DNA from: Eumeta japonica
Lineage: Eukaryota > Arthropoda > Insecta > Lepidoptera > Psychidae
Reading direction: 5' to 3'
NCBI GenBank assembly: GCA_005406025.1
Contig: BGZK01002031.1
Coordinates: 20,988 to 84,987, forward strand
Length of the DNA: 64,000 nucleotides
Position numbers and translations under genes: made by a program. Below the pieces are notes generated by a model, which did not search any database, was not told the DNA's origin, and saw only the letters and a program-made list of their open reading frames with translations. This document shows positions 28,101 through 43,100 of the stretch, piece after piece (position 1 is the first letter of the stretch; every line of letters begins with the position of its first letter).

Positions 28101-31100
28101 AGCATAATATCTATCTCGATACAAACAACGTACAAATCGCAGTCACGATAACGTCCAATGCGCCGTGATTGTACGCGTTATCCTCCGCGGACGTAACGGC
28201 GTCGCGGAAGTGTGCCTCACGCGCACGCAGTTAGTCGCACGCTCCGATCTGTTGCACCGTTTCCTACGATAAAGGAGCAAAAAACGTATTATTATTTACA
28301 AATACGCGAACATTCCCACGGCGGCGATGTGAAGCCATCGACGATGCCGGGGACCGCCTCCGACAATTAGCTCCCCCGCGGCCCGGCCGGTGGCGCTGGC
28401 GGTCGTTATCGAGATTTCGATCTCGATTCGAGATTGTTTTATCTCGTTAGTAATTGACTTTTAGTGTCTAACGACGTCGATTCGGAATGGAACTGTTAAA
28501 GCCGCGGCCTCGGTCGCCTGTTGCCGTGTCATTTTGTGCAGTTAGCGGCCTTGTCTTTGATGAGCCAACAATTATACTGATCCCACCTATATCGATGTCT
28601 ATAGATAAGGCTTTCTCGAATAAAAATGTTTTGAAAACGCTTCAACTTTTTGTACTTTTCGCCTGAGTGTACCCCGCGATTATTCATAAGTTGTCTGTTG
28701 ACTGGCTCTAGGTATCGAATCTAGAGTCACCTACCGCATTGCAGGTTCAAATTGAAGCATATACGTCATAATATGTCCTGGGTGTTGAATTGAGTTGTCG
28801 TTTGCTACAAACAAGTACACATATAAAATTACAATTTGATTCAAATTTAGAAGACTTGACAATCTAATCTCTGAATTTGAGGTAAATTGTTGGTTTTTTT
28901 TTTTGCCGTATAACCCGAAACACAACTAATGAAAAATTAGATATTCAGCTTTCAGTGTTTTAAACAGTTTCGATAGGAAATTTAAAACTGACTTGTATAA
29001 ACTCATTATTTGAATATATTAATTACGCTTTTTCTAATTTTTATTTCCATAAATAAGCTGTCTTCATAAAAGGACAAAATCTTTGTGATCCGTAGTCATT
29101 AAGACAAATAAAAACCTTCAAACAGCTGCTACTATAAGTGGACTATAAGGGAGGTGGATTGGAAGCGCACAGATCACTTCTCCCGTTCGATGTTTGGCGT
29201 AAATGGTGCCGCCAAGAAAAATATGGTCATGTATTTGGGAACGTAACCCTAAAATATAAACTATTTATGATAATATTTTTTTCGTTTTTTTTAAATTGAG
29301 ATCTGTAATAGTCATCATTCACTTGTTCATTTCGATCGCTATCTCTAAAAATTATAATACAATGGCAGGGTTCCGTACCCACGAAGGAAACAAATAGAAA
29401 TCTGAGAAAGTACTGTATTTTTATTACTTATATGTTTCGAATTCTTAATTGAAACGTACAAGAAATCTAAAAAGATATTTTTTCTAAAAAATCGCATTTC
29501 TTAACGATGTCTATATTCAAGAATTTAATTTTACAGTTTCTCAATTAATTTTCACTCTGAAATTATAGCGCGTAAACTTATAAATATCATAAGGTAAAAC
29601 ACGGTGCATAAAAATAAATTTTCAGTCATAGTGACAGCTTTATAACGTCCACAGCAATAACAACTACCCCGTTACGTGGTAATATCTGGTAGGTATGATT
29701 TAGTCCGTAATTAAAGGAAGGTCAAGGTAATTTGAAAGAGCGCGCGGCGCGGGCGCGCGCAGGGCCGCCGGTCCCGTTAGCGCGGCCCACCGCCGCGCCG
29801 CGCGCTTGCGCAACCGCGCTATCGATGTCGATAGATTCCATCGATAACTGATTGTTCGCCTGCGTTTTGTTTTGATTTACGTCGCCGCCGCCCGACCCCG
29901 CCGTGATGGATGGCCGTGCTCCAAACTGGCTATTTGTTGAAATCATAATCTCGTTATGTAATACAAGCGCGGTAATCGCTTAGGCCGCGCGCGTAGGCGC
30001 CGTCGGCGTCGTTTGTCATTGTCGCTCGTTCGTCGTGCGGCGCGATAGGTGTCGATTTATCTTTAACGACATGCCTGTACGGCGAATCTAGTGGAAGGTA
30101 AGGTCTAGAAGTAAAGATTGAGGTATTATATCCTTAACAACACAGTAGAAGCCGAATAACACAGTTAGAAACAGATTAACTCCAAACACTTTACAGTCGT
30201 AATATAATGTCATAGACATGTTTTTGAGAATACTACACATGATACTGAAAACAACAATGCGAATAGTCTAAATCGTGAATCCGATATTTTTTGTAAACAA
30301 CGGGGACGTTAATGTAATATAAACATGTGCTAAAGAATTTGGTACGTATGTAATAATTTATAAAATAGATATAAAAGTAATAATAAAATCCATTGACATT
30401 CTACTGTAAGAAACGAAGAAAGATAGACTATGGACAAGATGGAAGTTGAAGGTCTCTTGCTATTTAATTAGGTAAATTTAAAAAAGTAAACATTTTCAAG
30501 GTCTTAGCTATTGCATAGAAGAAAAGTTCTCTATCGACGAGTACATGGGGTCTTACTTATTATTATCGTAAATAATTTTTTAATAAAAAAAATAGTATTT
30601 CACTATTGAAATATATTTATTATTTATGTTATAAAAGTAAACTTTATCGCAGCAAAAAAAATATAGTTCTCCTTACAACAAGGATGTAGCCTTTAGATTT
30701 TTTTTTCTGAAGATAAATAAAACTTCCAAACAGTCGATAATAAAGTTTCCCGTACACCATCGTTACCTCAAGAAACAAAGTTATCTCCCTCAACTAAATA
30801 GAATCAAAAGATGTCTCAACCGCGCACGTCGCAGCGACAAGAAAAAAGTGCATACGCAGCAAGCAAACTCACACTCGCCCCGAGCGCGCCAATCGGCGGC
30901 CGCACGCAGCTGCTCCCGCACATTCCTACCGAAGTGATTTCCGGCACCGCACGAGAATGTGCATATAGTCGCAAAGACCCTAAGATCGTTACAACCGACT
31001 ACGAAAGGGAATGCGAACGGACGGCCACAGGTGCACCATATCGATATTATTCGGTGCTAATTGTTGGAGTTTATGAGTATCTACATATTTGCATATATCA

Positions 31101-34100
31101 CCCGCAGTACGCAAATCAGATGGAGAGCGAAATCGAGTGTTAACAAAAACTAAAGTCGTTGTTATGCTGCCCCCCCACGTAACGTATTCACGCATCTTAC
31201 GTTGAAAGCGTGTATTTTTTTCCATTGATGACTTACAACTGTTTTGTTTTAAAAAAAGGCATGTTAAGCTTTCTATTTGTATGGTATTGAAGGTTATCAC
31301 CGTTGTTACCAGTCGTTTGATCTGAAGTTTTGGAATTTAATGTTCCATGTAACATGATTTTATAGTTTATTTTATCAAATTAACGGAAATATCATTTGAT
31401 AGATATAATTGCTTCTGCATTATAAGAGATGCATTTATTCACTTCCTTTATCATATATATATATATATATATATTCCAAGAGAATTGTCCTTATGCAGTA
31501 AACTCCAATCGCACATTCCGATGTGCGATTGGAGTTTACTGCATAAGGACAGCTTCGGCTGACATGCATCATTATTATATTACGAAGCGATCGAAACCAT
31601 CTATTGCATATATTTTTCCCACAAGTTCATATGCATGATCTTAAGGTTTTTTACCAACATTGCATTATTATTATAAAGATAAGTTACGGTTATATAATCA
31701 AGGAAATCGAGTTGCGATAATGCACTTTTAACTTGCAAGCGACGATAAAACGAAGCGCTTTAAACACTCCAACCAAAATGCACTGTGTTCATTAAAATTT
31801 TGATGGAACTTGTAAAATTTTATTTAAAACAAACGACTTCTTCTCTTTTAGGCTTAAATTAATGTGGGAACTTCATGAATAAAAAAAAATGAACAAGATA
31901 CTACGAAAGATATTAATTAATTAAATTAGTTGTAAACAACAATAAAAATAAATAGTATTCATAAGTAAACTTAATATAAAAACCATTTCGAAAAATAAAA
32001 TTACTATATTTGTGTACATAGGTAAAAAAAATACGTGAATAATAATAGACTTCACAGGTCAGCCTGCAAACTTCATATTATTATTTTTGAGCTTAAAAGA
32101 TCATTTTTATAATTTTCATTTACTTTAAAATCAATAGGTATCATTTCGTTTTGTTTCGTTAACGATTTACTTATGGACAAATTCTAATGGGATTTGCACT
32201 ATTCCACGTGGCTTGTTCTATTTAGAGCTTATTAGAATTGAGCTAAGCTATTTAGAATTGAATATTAAATTTATTTTTTATATATTTGAAAATAAATGTA
32301 TTTTTTCGATAATAATATCACTTGAACAAATTAATAATCAAATTTGAATGGAAGAGATGTTGTTTCATGTGGTTTGTCAAGTGTTAGAACTGATCAAATT
32401 TTGCAGTTAATCGATTCATTATTAGTTTGACAGTCATTACAAAAAAATTTAAACTGTTAAGGAAGTGTTTATCTTATCTAGTATATCTCTAAATAGACTC
32501 GACCGGTCGATATAAAATTTAAAACACATTTTCAAATACCCATTTATAATTTTAAACGAGTCTTATTGAATGTAGCAACTTTGATCACAATCGGTCTCGC
32601 GATGGTATTGCTATTGTTGTAATTGCTAGAGAACCATTCAGAACATTCGAAAGAAACTTACAAACACATCAAATACATAGTATCTAACATCACACTGAAA
32701 ACGGTCTTATGCACTGCCACACATTAATATATTATATCAATGAGACTACGATTTAAGAAAATCGGCGTATAAACAAAAATTAACGGAATTTTTGAAAGAA
32801 TGATAGTAATGTGCTTTAACTTTTAAACTTTTTGATCATGTTTATAACAATATTTCCGTCGATTTATAGCGTGAACTAATAGACTGAAATTTTTAAATGG
32901 GTCCGAACTTCTAGAACTCTGAAGAAAAAAAATGGGAAATCATGTTTTGAGGTATATGAAGACAAGAACAAGAATCTAAAGGTAAGAAGATATTTAAGTG
33001 GATAGCTACGTAATAAAGCACTATTTGGTGTTGTATAACATTTTGTATAGATGGCTGAATAAATGGAACCATTAAAGTAACCTAGTTGTATAAGTACGTA
33101 TTTAGCCCAAAGTAATTACTATCAATGTCGTATTTAGCTTAAAAACATTGTTAAATAAATGTTTTTTTTTTATATATATATTTTCAAGATTTCCTAAAAA
33201 CTCTTTGACTGATTGATGTCAAATTTTCAGGAACTAAACCCAGTCAAGCCCTTACGAATATCGTAATCCCAAATTAAATAGTTATTTTCTTTAAAATTAT
33301 ATTGAAGGCTTACATACATCATACAGACACAAAAATACTCTCTTTCTCATACACAAATACACACATGCACATATCCACACGTTCCACGACCTCAAAATAT
33401 TGACATGTATTACTCAATATTGGAAAATCATACCGAAAGCAAAAACTTTCAATAATTTTGTTCAAAATCTTAAATTTTCTCAGCGCGTAATTAATAAACG
33501 TTAATCCAATAAAAATATAACTAGCTATGAAAGTAAAAAATAAGTATCTAAACACCATTTTTGAAATCAAATGTAAATAAAACAAAACACCAAGACACAA
33601 AAACGTTGAAACCGTTTCTTTAAAATAGTCTACATGCTCTGAAAAAAATTGAAGCTCCAAATAATTTTTCATAGACAATGACCATTTTAAAATTCAAAAG
33701 CACAGTTCTGAGTTGAGTTCCTCTGGGCGCGTTGGCGAAAGCGTCTTGATGATCGTCGAAATGGCGTCGCGACCGTTCAAGCTGCACTTAGAATTGCATT
33801 CTCATATTTGCATTCGCATTCTATTCAACTTTCTAGAAGTGGCAAACTCCGCCTGTTCTATGAACCACCGTACAGTGGTGGCGTACAGCATGGGCCCCGA
33901 CGTTTTCAATAAATCGAAAATATCGGGCACGGTCGAGGAAGGAAAATTTATTTCAACGCTTAATGTCTATAGGCGAGTACTGTTATTAAGTGCAATCTAA
34001 CAAATAACCGCGATGAACGGATCGACAGCGAGATAGCGCGGCAGATTTATAGAGCACACCGATAGGGTTATTAAAACCGAACGTGCGAACGGGCGCGGGG

Positions 34101-37100
34101 ATATGTCCGGCCGCTGCGGACGCCGGCCGATGTGGCGTAGGCTGCTGGACGCCGTAGTCTTCAATCGTGGTGAATCAAAAATGTTTTGCAGGTTTTGGTG
34201 CAAACCTGTGATGTTTCTTCGCAATCACCTAACTGGCGCCAGGAATTATAGCTGAAGAATTCTATTGAAATTTTATCGTAATGTAGCTATCGACTATCGA
34301 TGTTTTAATTTTGGTTTGGAATGTACCATTTACCTGCTGTGAATATGTATTGGCTGCTTTCACAGTTTTCACAACAATTTTTTGGGAAATGACTGTTTAT
34401 TATATTGAAATATACAATACATGATTTATAGTATAAATAATAGCAAATTGTCTCCTAAGAAGGTTTTTCTTTTAAAATATTGATATAAAATGATTCCCTA
34501 ATGCATTGGAATAGCAAAACAATTTCTGGTGTACCACGAAATTTATATCTAAATGATACCGTATTTAAATTTCTCTAATAACATTATGAGAACAATTTTA
34601 AACAATTTAAATATGGCTTTGTAAGGTGTAAAATTACAACAAGATGTGAAGGAACATTATCATAATCACTGTATATCAGTATATATATAGTATAGTTGGG
34701 GTCACAATACCAAAGACAAGGAACTGACGCAGGAAAGTACCCATTGTACCATCACATATGTCTCAGCCTATAACTAGTAAGTAATAAAGCCTATTTTATC
34801 ATTATACAAACTTACACAGACCTACGAAGGTGTTACAAGTGAAACGCATAAAATGCATTGTTCGTAACATAACGCATTATCGGACGATGCGTGACGCCTA
34901 CCGAATGAGAGTCTCCTTCACCGACGATCACAAATAATTGACTTTTTAATAACATTATTGTCCGTGTAATTACAACTCTCCCATAACGTCTAATGAACGA
35001 AATAATGATCTAATAAATGATGACTCGTTTCGCTTTAGATTGAAGAAAGTATGTTGCATTATAATTGAAGTGGTTTTCTGAATACTTCATTTAATCCCAT
35101 ACAAAGTTACGCGTTCATCTGAATGCAGGTTATTACAAGTAACTTGCACGGGTTACGCGGAAACGTGCGGTGAACGAACTAAGTGCAATGCACGCGCAGA
35201 TTTCTAAGGGACGTGTTTTTAAGTTATGGCCTTCTTTCTTCTACCTTGATTATTCCACTTTTTTTTTTTTCAGTATTTTACAATACATTTTTTACATTAT
35301 TATTTATAATGTTTAAACATCATTAGAAATTCATCTTTCAATGTTATATTTTTCTCGTGTTAACATTATTCTTGAATCAATGACATTTTTTATATTACAA
35401 TATTCAAGATTTTAAGGATTGTTTTTAAGTCCGTTGAATTTAGATTTAAATTTAACAGTAATTTTGAATGCAATTTTTTATTCATATCGCTATAACTTTT
35501 TTAGGGTTCTGTACATTTGATTGCGAAAGCGGAATCTTCATAAGATCATTCTTATATCTGTCTGTCCAGTGTCCGTGTGTCACACCTAATTTGCTTCGAA
35601 TCTACGGGATCGAGTACATCCAATAGTTCGTACACATGAATTTTTGTGATACCAACACGAACGTGTGACTTAAATACATGAATTTTGAATATGGTGAACA
35701 TTTTTGGTGGTAAAGCAAAAAAAGAAAAAAAAAGTTTTGCAATCTGTATCTTGGGACATAACAAATGAAAGAAATGTTGTCGCGATCTCAAATACATATA
35801 TTTTTTATTTTATTTTATACTTTTAAAATAAATAGTTTTATTTAAGAAAATGGTGGTAAATCGACGATTACTCCCTCTCCCTATCTCCGAAACTAGTGAG
35901 CTTAAAAAAAAGAAATAGGGAAAATGGTTTTTTAGCAGAAAAACCTATAAGAAGACTATGGTCCTAAACCGGCATGGCAAATATCTCCATATTCTGCATG
36001 AAAATATCTCCATATTTGCAGTTGTTTTATTCATCTCCGAAACTACAGAATCTTAAATAAAAAAATTAAAACAATTCGGAAAATAATTATTTGCTTGATT
36101 ACAGAAAAACCTAGAAGAACGATGGTTTTGATTAGAACATGATAAATGTCTTGTGATCATGATAAATTGTGCGTACAAAGTTACATTTGCAGTTGTAATG
36201 TAAGGGATAACATGTTTTTCAACTACAATGTCAAGTTTGTTCTTGGAATAAATTATTGATACCACTCGTTCGACTTAACTAGGCTAGGCATCCGTCCCTC
36301 CTCGCATAACATATTCATCGTACGGAACGATCTTCATGCTATTTCAACGCGCACTTGTCCGGTATTTACATTTATTTTTTTCTAATGTTACAATGTGCAA
36401 TTATATTATTATAAGCTTAATATCAAACTATCGAGACTGCGTTAGGGATATTCCGTCATCGTGTAGACTGTCGGGTTGCTATTCCTTGGGTAAATTGTTC
36501 AAATTATTTTCATCAGCTCGTCACTCAGTACACGACGTAAGCAAATTGACAAAGTGTATTTTTTCAGCTGATAGTCTTTTAATTCCACTAAAACCTTTTC
36601 TTCGCAGAGTCACTGACCGTTGGCCTACATGGAATTCCCGGTGTTAAAGTAAACACTGTCCTTTTGTAGCGAGTGTACGAAGTCATCCTGTCAGTCATGC
36701 CTTTGCGCGAACACGCCGGACGGACAATCGGCCTCTTTATTCGCGCGTCACCGAGGAATCAGTAGAACGAGGCGTTGTGAGACACGAAGTGTTTCAAGAT
36801 CACTTGTTCTCTTTGTGACGCATCCTCGTACGTGGAAAACTTAGTCTTTACAATACGCGTAACTTTTAATTTTTCATCGTATTGAAAGCCGATCGGAATA
36901 CAAGTGAAGGAGTATGAACTATTCTTCTCCTTGTATAGAAATGGTGGAACGTAATTATTTTCACGATAAACCATGAACAAAGCGACCGACAAGCGCAATG
37001 AGACAGCGTTGGACAGCCAATTTTCAACTAAATACAAGCATATTTTTTGTGTTAAGTGGTGCAATTTAACATTTTTACAATATGTAAGATATTACAGACA

Positions 37101-40100
37101 ATAATGACATTAATAAGATTGGTAATAATATGAACCTAATCCATGAGACATATCTATTAGGTATTCCTAGGACATAAACATATATAGAGATTACCATGCG
37201 ATATACGGCGCACGAGAAAAATAAGATATTTAACGATTCATTTTATTTCCTTGACTAGTATCCTACGTATTGTCTATTAGAAAAATGTTATTAAATTTTA
37301 GTGATGGTAAAATGTATATGCCCTTTAATATTTCTAAAAAAAAAGCAATGAACGTTTATTTGCATATTATTTCATGGGATTTTCCAATTTTATCTCCATA
37401 TCAGTTTCCATCTACTTTTATATTTTATAACAAAACATACTCTTAGTCGTTTCATAAAAAAATAACAAATCTTTAACAACGCGAATCGGCGTTTACCCTC
37501 CAAAATAAACATCGGTACATAGTCGGTATCATAAAGGTGTTGCCGTCACGTGATGAATAGGCATCCTCAACTTCACGGATGGCATAAACTGAATGTCGGA
37601 AGTGATACGTAATGATTAGCTCCTGTTGACTTGATTTGAGTTCCATTAGCACTTAGATCTCAATTGGGGTGACCAGGGTTCTGTTGAGAGTAGCGACAAA
37701 CTCTAAAACGTCAGTCGTGATATCGAGTACTCACTCTCGCAGAAGTTCTCGAAGTAGCGGCCTATGGGTTCGCCGTCGTCGATGAGCGGCCTCTCCGCGT
37801 TGAGGTAGGCCGACGGGCCGTCGGGCAGCGTGTGGTGGTCCAGGTGGTACAGCCTGCAGTTGTAGGCGGCCGTGTGCGGCGTCCCGAGGTACAAGAAGGA
37901 GCGGCACAGGAACTCTGACTCTATTTCGCAGGCTAAGCGGCATGCTGATTCCGACGTCACCTAGATGAGGGGACGATAATATCGATAAAACGTAATGCAG
38001 TTACAAGACTTTAGGAAGTTAAACTAGATTTTATACAGTCTTTAATAAAAATGTTGGTATAAGTTTATTATCTTATTTTTTTTGCTAAAATATGGAAGCT
38101 ATGTTACAAACAATTCCTTTTTCCTAATTAGAAGTACACGATTTTTTTTTCTTTTACCCGTTCGTTCTCGCAACATCATTTCGTCTCGCAATGTTTATTA
38201 TGTTAAATAAACCATAAAAACGACCTTATCAAATTATTTTATTAGCGAGTATAGGATACCATTTACTAATTTTAATTATGCAATTTGAAAATCTATAGAA
38301 TTGCACTATTTTATAAAAACAAATTGTCATTTGTTCAATAGGAGAAAAGTTCACGAAATGATATTAAAAGTTCCGCCCGTCGATACCTAATTTTAATCTT
38401 TGTTCAGAATAATCGTTGTACAATATTAAAGTAATGTTGCGTAGACGCAGTATAGTGGTTGACCTGCAGCTCTTTGTCGGTGTAGTAGTGCAGGCCGGCG
38501 TACTGGGCCACCTTGTCCTCGGCGACGCCCACGCGCGGCGCGGTGAACACTCGTTGCGCCTTGCAAGCTTGGGCAGCTTTCAAGCACAAATTCTGTTATC
38601 GGAAAGGGTTAGATTGTGAATTATATTGCCAGAATTCAGATGTGAAGTCCAATGCTAAAACTATATTTGTTCTGCATTGCCTAACAAGTATATATTGATT
38701 ACTTACAAATAATGTTATGCACAAGTTTACTAGGTTACATGTATGTCACGATTATAGTTATAGTCAGCCAAAACCTATCATAGAAGATGATTGAAAATTA
38801 AATGTTCGATATATTAATTACTATTACATCTTCAATATAATACAAAATATTAATAAAATTTAATTTAAAAATTAGAGGAATACTAAAAACGTATCAGGAG
38901 TTTGGATGGAATTATTTATAAAATTGCAGTAACAAAGTTGTAATGCACTTATTTTATTCCGTTTCTTATCCCATTTGCTCTTCAAAAATGTGTTAATACC
39001 GTAAGTAAAAAAAAATATCAACAGTAATTGCATATCCACAGGATATTCCAAATAAGGAATTATCGTATTTCTATATATCGAATAAATAAACATCCATATA
39101 TTGTCACAGTATACTAATGTTACATTTTTTTTAATTAAAATTACTTATATGCACCTTAATTTATTAACAGCAACATTATCGACGAATCTTTGAATCTCTG
39201 ACAATCTATATAAAAACATACATGTATACATATATGTATGCATGCATATAATTAAAATGATTTTTTTGTCACGCAATCACGTAAAAATATTGCTATGGGA
39301 CTTTGTACAATAATTTCTAAAAGGTTTTAGGATACTTAAAATATTAATAAGATTTTTAAAAATTTTAACGAAAATTTAATAAAAAAACAGGCGATCTGAG
39401 ATTGTGACATGGAGGAGGCAATATAATTGTGTTTACAGTTTTTTTTTTTTTATAAATTACTTGCAATATACAACTCGATTAGTTTTTTTTTTTACGAGGA
39501 TTACACGAAATTTAACAGCCAGTACCTCAAAGTAGTCAGTGCCCGGCGTGTCGACGAGCTGCACGAAATGCTGCGCCGTGCGCCGGTCCGAGTCGCTGAG
39601 CGCGCACCGCATGCTGCCGTACTCGTACTCCGCCGACCGGCACGCGTACCGCTTCTGTCTCATCCGAGGCACGAGTGTTATCGATACGGTTTCGGAAGAA
39701 AAATATGGTTGCAAACGTATGCATTAAAGATTTTACTATCCAGTGTATTCAGACTTATCAAATAAAAGGACTTTTGGAATAAAAAAAAAATATGTATATC
39801 CAAAGATTAATCATCACTTTAATTTATTATCTTGTACGACACATATACAACCCCACTTCTAGGTACAAGCTTGCCTTCAAGGCTAGGCTATTGACGGATT
39901 GACCACGTTGGACGCTACACGTCTTAAAAGATCCTTGTGATTGTTCACCGATATACAGAGCTTCATGGCAAGTTTTCCTTTACCGTCAATTCAATCCTTA
40001 AATCGCAGTTCAACTGCGATTTAACCTATGAGTTAGAGAAACACCTGAGTAAATCAAGACTTAATCTTTCATATTCTGCATAGTAGTCAGACCGACAGAG

Positions 40101-43100
40101 CACTATTACTGCTTTTTTTTTTATTTTATTTCTTATATTGCAGTATTTTAAATAATGTTTATACTATGCTGTACATATTTTTACCAAGATTAAACAAGTT
40201 TGTAAATGTTGTTAAAATCACTTAGTGATTCATAGCAAGTACATAGATATTTTATAAAATTTAAGTATAATAAACACATCATGTAAAAGTAACAGATTTA
40301 TTATAAATGCCGTTATCGTTTACTCATAAATACTACAAAGTCCGCCTACATACGTTTTGAAGACACGCGACTGTCGTGCATCTATAGTATGTAGATTAAT
40401 TTAATTCTTTCCAATTACAAATTAAATTCTTCATAATAAAGTCCTGAATTAAAAAGTTTAATAATATCGGCAAGGTATTCTTACCTCGTTTAAACATGCG
40501 GCAAGACACGCTTCCTTGGTAGAGGTGTATATTATGGTGTTGTCCAGGCCGCGTAAGGCTTTGCCCGGGACGCGCTCGAACGCCCAAGGCCTCAGACACA
40601 CGTTCTCCGTACGCACTTGAAGTTTCACCATGTAGTACGTGTTGACGGATCGCTATAACACACAAAAAGGTATTATTGTAATACTACGGCTTGATAAAGC
40701 ATTTTTCAAGCATTAAACCAAGATATCTAATTGTATGTTGTAGATGAAATGAAATTAATGAATCCGAAATATTTTGAAGTTAAAATTGGTAAGAATTACT
40801 CTTTATCCCGTAAAGTTATTAAGAATCTCTGTGGTTCCGTTTGTTTGCAATTTTATATTAGATCTATATTTTAAAGGTTCATGAAAGAAATGACAATTAA
40901 AATCAATGTACCATATTGTATTTAAGTGTCACTTGTAATAACATCCTTACACTTTTTACAACAAATTGACCATGTTCATTTGTAATTTGAAATATGAACC
41001 GATTTGCATTTAACGGACAATTAGGACACTTTTTGGGGAAGAAGTAGGCATTCCAGTCCAGGCTTTGAATCCCGTTTATTATTCTGATTGATATCCGGAT
41101 CAACAAATATTTGTTTTAAATAATATCCTAATGTGAGAATAACGAATATCCAAAAGGATGGAGCTCTACCTCTGCAGTCGCTTTTAATTATAGATTATAT
41201 AATTTTTCTGCAGATTTTACAACTGGAGTGTTATAAATTTTTATATACATGTACTTGTATATTTGTATTTAATTACGGAATCAGAATTGTAAGTTATAAA
41301 ACAATCTGTGGACAGAATAAAATTACGTTTCATATCAATGCGTTTCGACAATGACTATAATTATAACAGTAGCATATATTCGGGGATCCAATAATATCAT
41401 CACACTTCTAAATACGTAGTTGCAATACTAAGTCATTCACATCCATCGCTGCTAATGTACTAACAATATTAAGTATTTATCAGCTTAAATAGTCGTGTTC
41501 TTCATTTAAAGAGATTCGTTACCATGATTATCGCCGTAAATTTTATGCTAAATACATAACGCTTTACGCCGTTTTACATCATAAATTTATTGCTGCATCC
41601 GCTCATTAGGCACGGCGATAACGCGACCATATTGAAATTCCGCCTGCGCGTAGGTCCGCCGGCGCTGTACTAGATCACTTATCTCGGCAGGTTAATGCAG
41701 TGCCGGCACGTCTGAGCTACGCCGGTTAATTGGAGGAATCGGAAGTATGCGGCTATCTAACGAGCTATTTATTTTGCTATTTGCGTTGGTATCGCGGTTT
41801 GACTGATAAAGCTTAGTTTATTATGGGTAAAGTTTATGCAGTGTTAAATTATCATTTAAGTGTATGAATAGATATATAAACGAAGTTTATCGTATCACTA
41901 GAAACTAAGAAAACTGCCCATAACCTTAGTGAATTGGATTAAAAAAATGGAAATTTTGTAATATGTTGCATACCTTCACACATACATATTATATACAGAT
42001 TTTATATAGTGTTTTATATTATTTTATATGCAGATTTGATCGGCAACGTATTATAAAATAGTATCTAAAATGATGAAATACACCTTTTCTCAAATTTTTG
42101 AAATTATACTTCTTTAGGCGCTTTAGGGTGAAATACTTAGAACGTACTTTAGTAAATTACGGAAGTTGCGCCCGCCGATATAAGACACAATGAAGTTAGT
42201 TTCGAAAGAGTTTGAAAACTCGACGCGCATGCGTACACTCATTTCAGTTAGTCATGAATGCATGTGTTGCGTGTTGTAAAAATAAATAATATCGTAAACA
42301 GATATCGAGTCAAAATAAATATGTTTATAAAATTTATTTTTTAATCTTATTTATTCTTAAATCAAGATTTAAGGTTTTATCTATGTAAATATTATTTTTC
42401 TTATGAATGGAATAGTATTTATTAATGACGCTGAAGAAACATACAATAGAAAAAATTGTGATAAAATATATGTGCAAAATTTTTTAAAAAGTGCGCATTT
42501 TTGACGACCCTCAATTTAGCGGATGTCTATTAAATTCAGCGTCATATTTTATATTCATATGTATGCACATGATAAGTGCATACATATGTACTTACGTATG
42601 CACTTCTCATGTGCATACATAAGTACATATGTTTTTCTTATCACGCTCAAGCAACAATCATCTGCTTGTTGCTTGAGCGTGAACGATCATTACAAAATTA
42701 GACGCATATTTTAAAGTTGCATTCGTCGCAATAAACTCGTAAACGGACACATTTTATTTAACAATTAACTAATAACGGTCTTTTTCAAACATGCTCTTAC
42801 TGTGAATAAATACTACGACAATTCGAATGACATCAATTACCTCATATCACATTAAGAAATCTCGCTCTCGAAGTCTATAGGGCAAAAAGATAAGCTCTGG
42901 CCGTTCGTTAGAGCGCAAGATGTTCCGTAAGGATATCGCTGCACAGCATCGCGTGCCTTTCGAAGGGCGCCGCGGGCGCTATGGGATCGCATATCTCACT
43001 TCCAGCGATTGGCGCGAGGCCATAGATTCTGCGCCCTTCGCCTACTTTCCCCAACGAAGATAAATGAATTAAACCTACTGAATATTTATAGTAGCCCAAC

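Larger units (their letters stand above)
15761..37734 (-). other. ZP/PAN gene intron 7 (21,974 bp)
   Basis: Phase-1 intron separating the PAN half from the ZP half. The donor a|gtgagt follows exon 7; the acceptor is gatatag before exon 8. Contents are listed separately: GC-rich islands, an opposite-strand candidate small gene (20133-24256), an inverted-repeat partner (19161-19635), hairpins (27661, 31487), retroelement fragments and a coding-like block (36759-37027). The rest, including 21000-24000, 25900-28000, 31600-33300 and 34200-36280, is AT-rich with no supportable feature. Confidence 0.8.

Noticed and set aside
30811..31143. 110-codon plus-strand ORF
   Set aside because: Random-like composition, no splice support, and the minus strand is also open; no recognisable motif.
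37731..37943. 70-codon Arg/Pro-rich minus ORF
   Set aside because: Shadow frame of ZP/PAN exon 7.
38416..38698. Plus-strand ORFs over exon 6
   Set aside because: Antisense shadows of the PAN exon.
39427..39765. 112-codon plus-strand ORF
   Set aside because: Antisense shadow of PAN exon 5 extended through AT-rich flanks.
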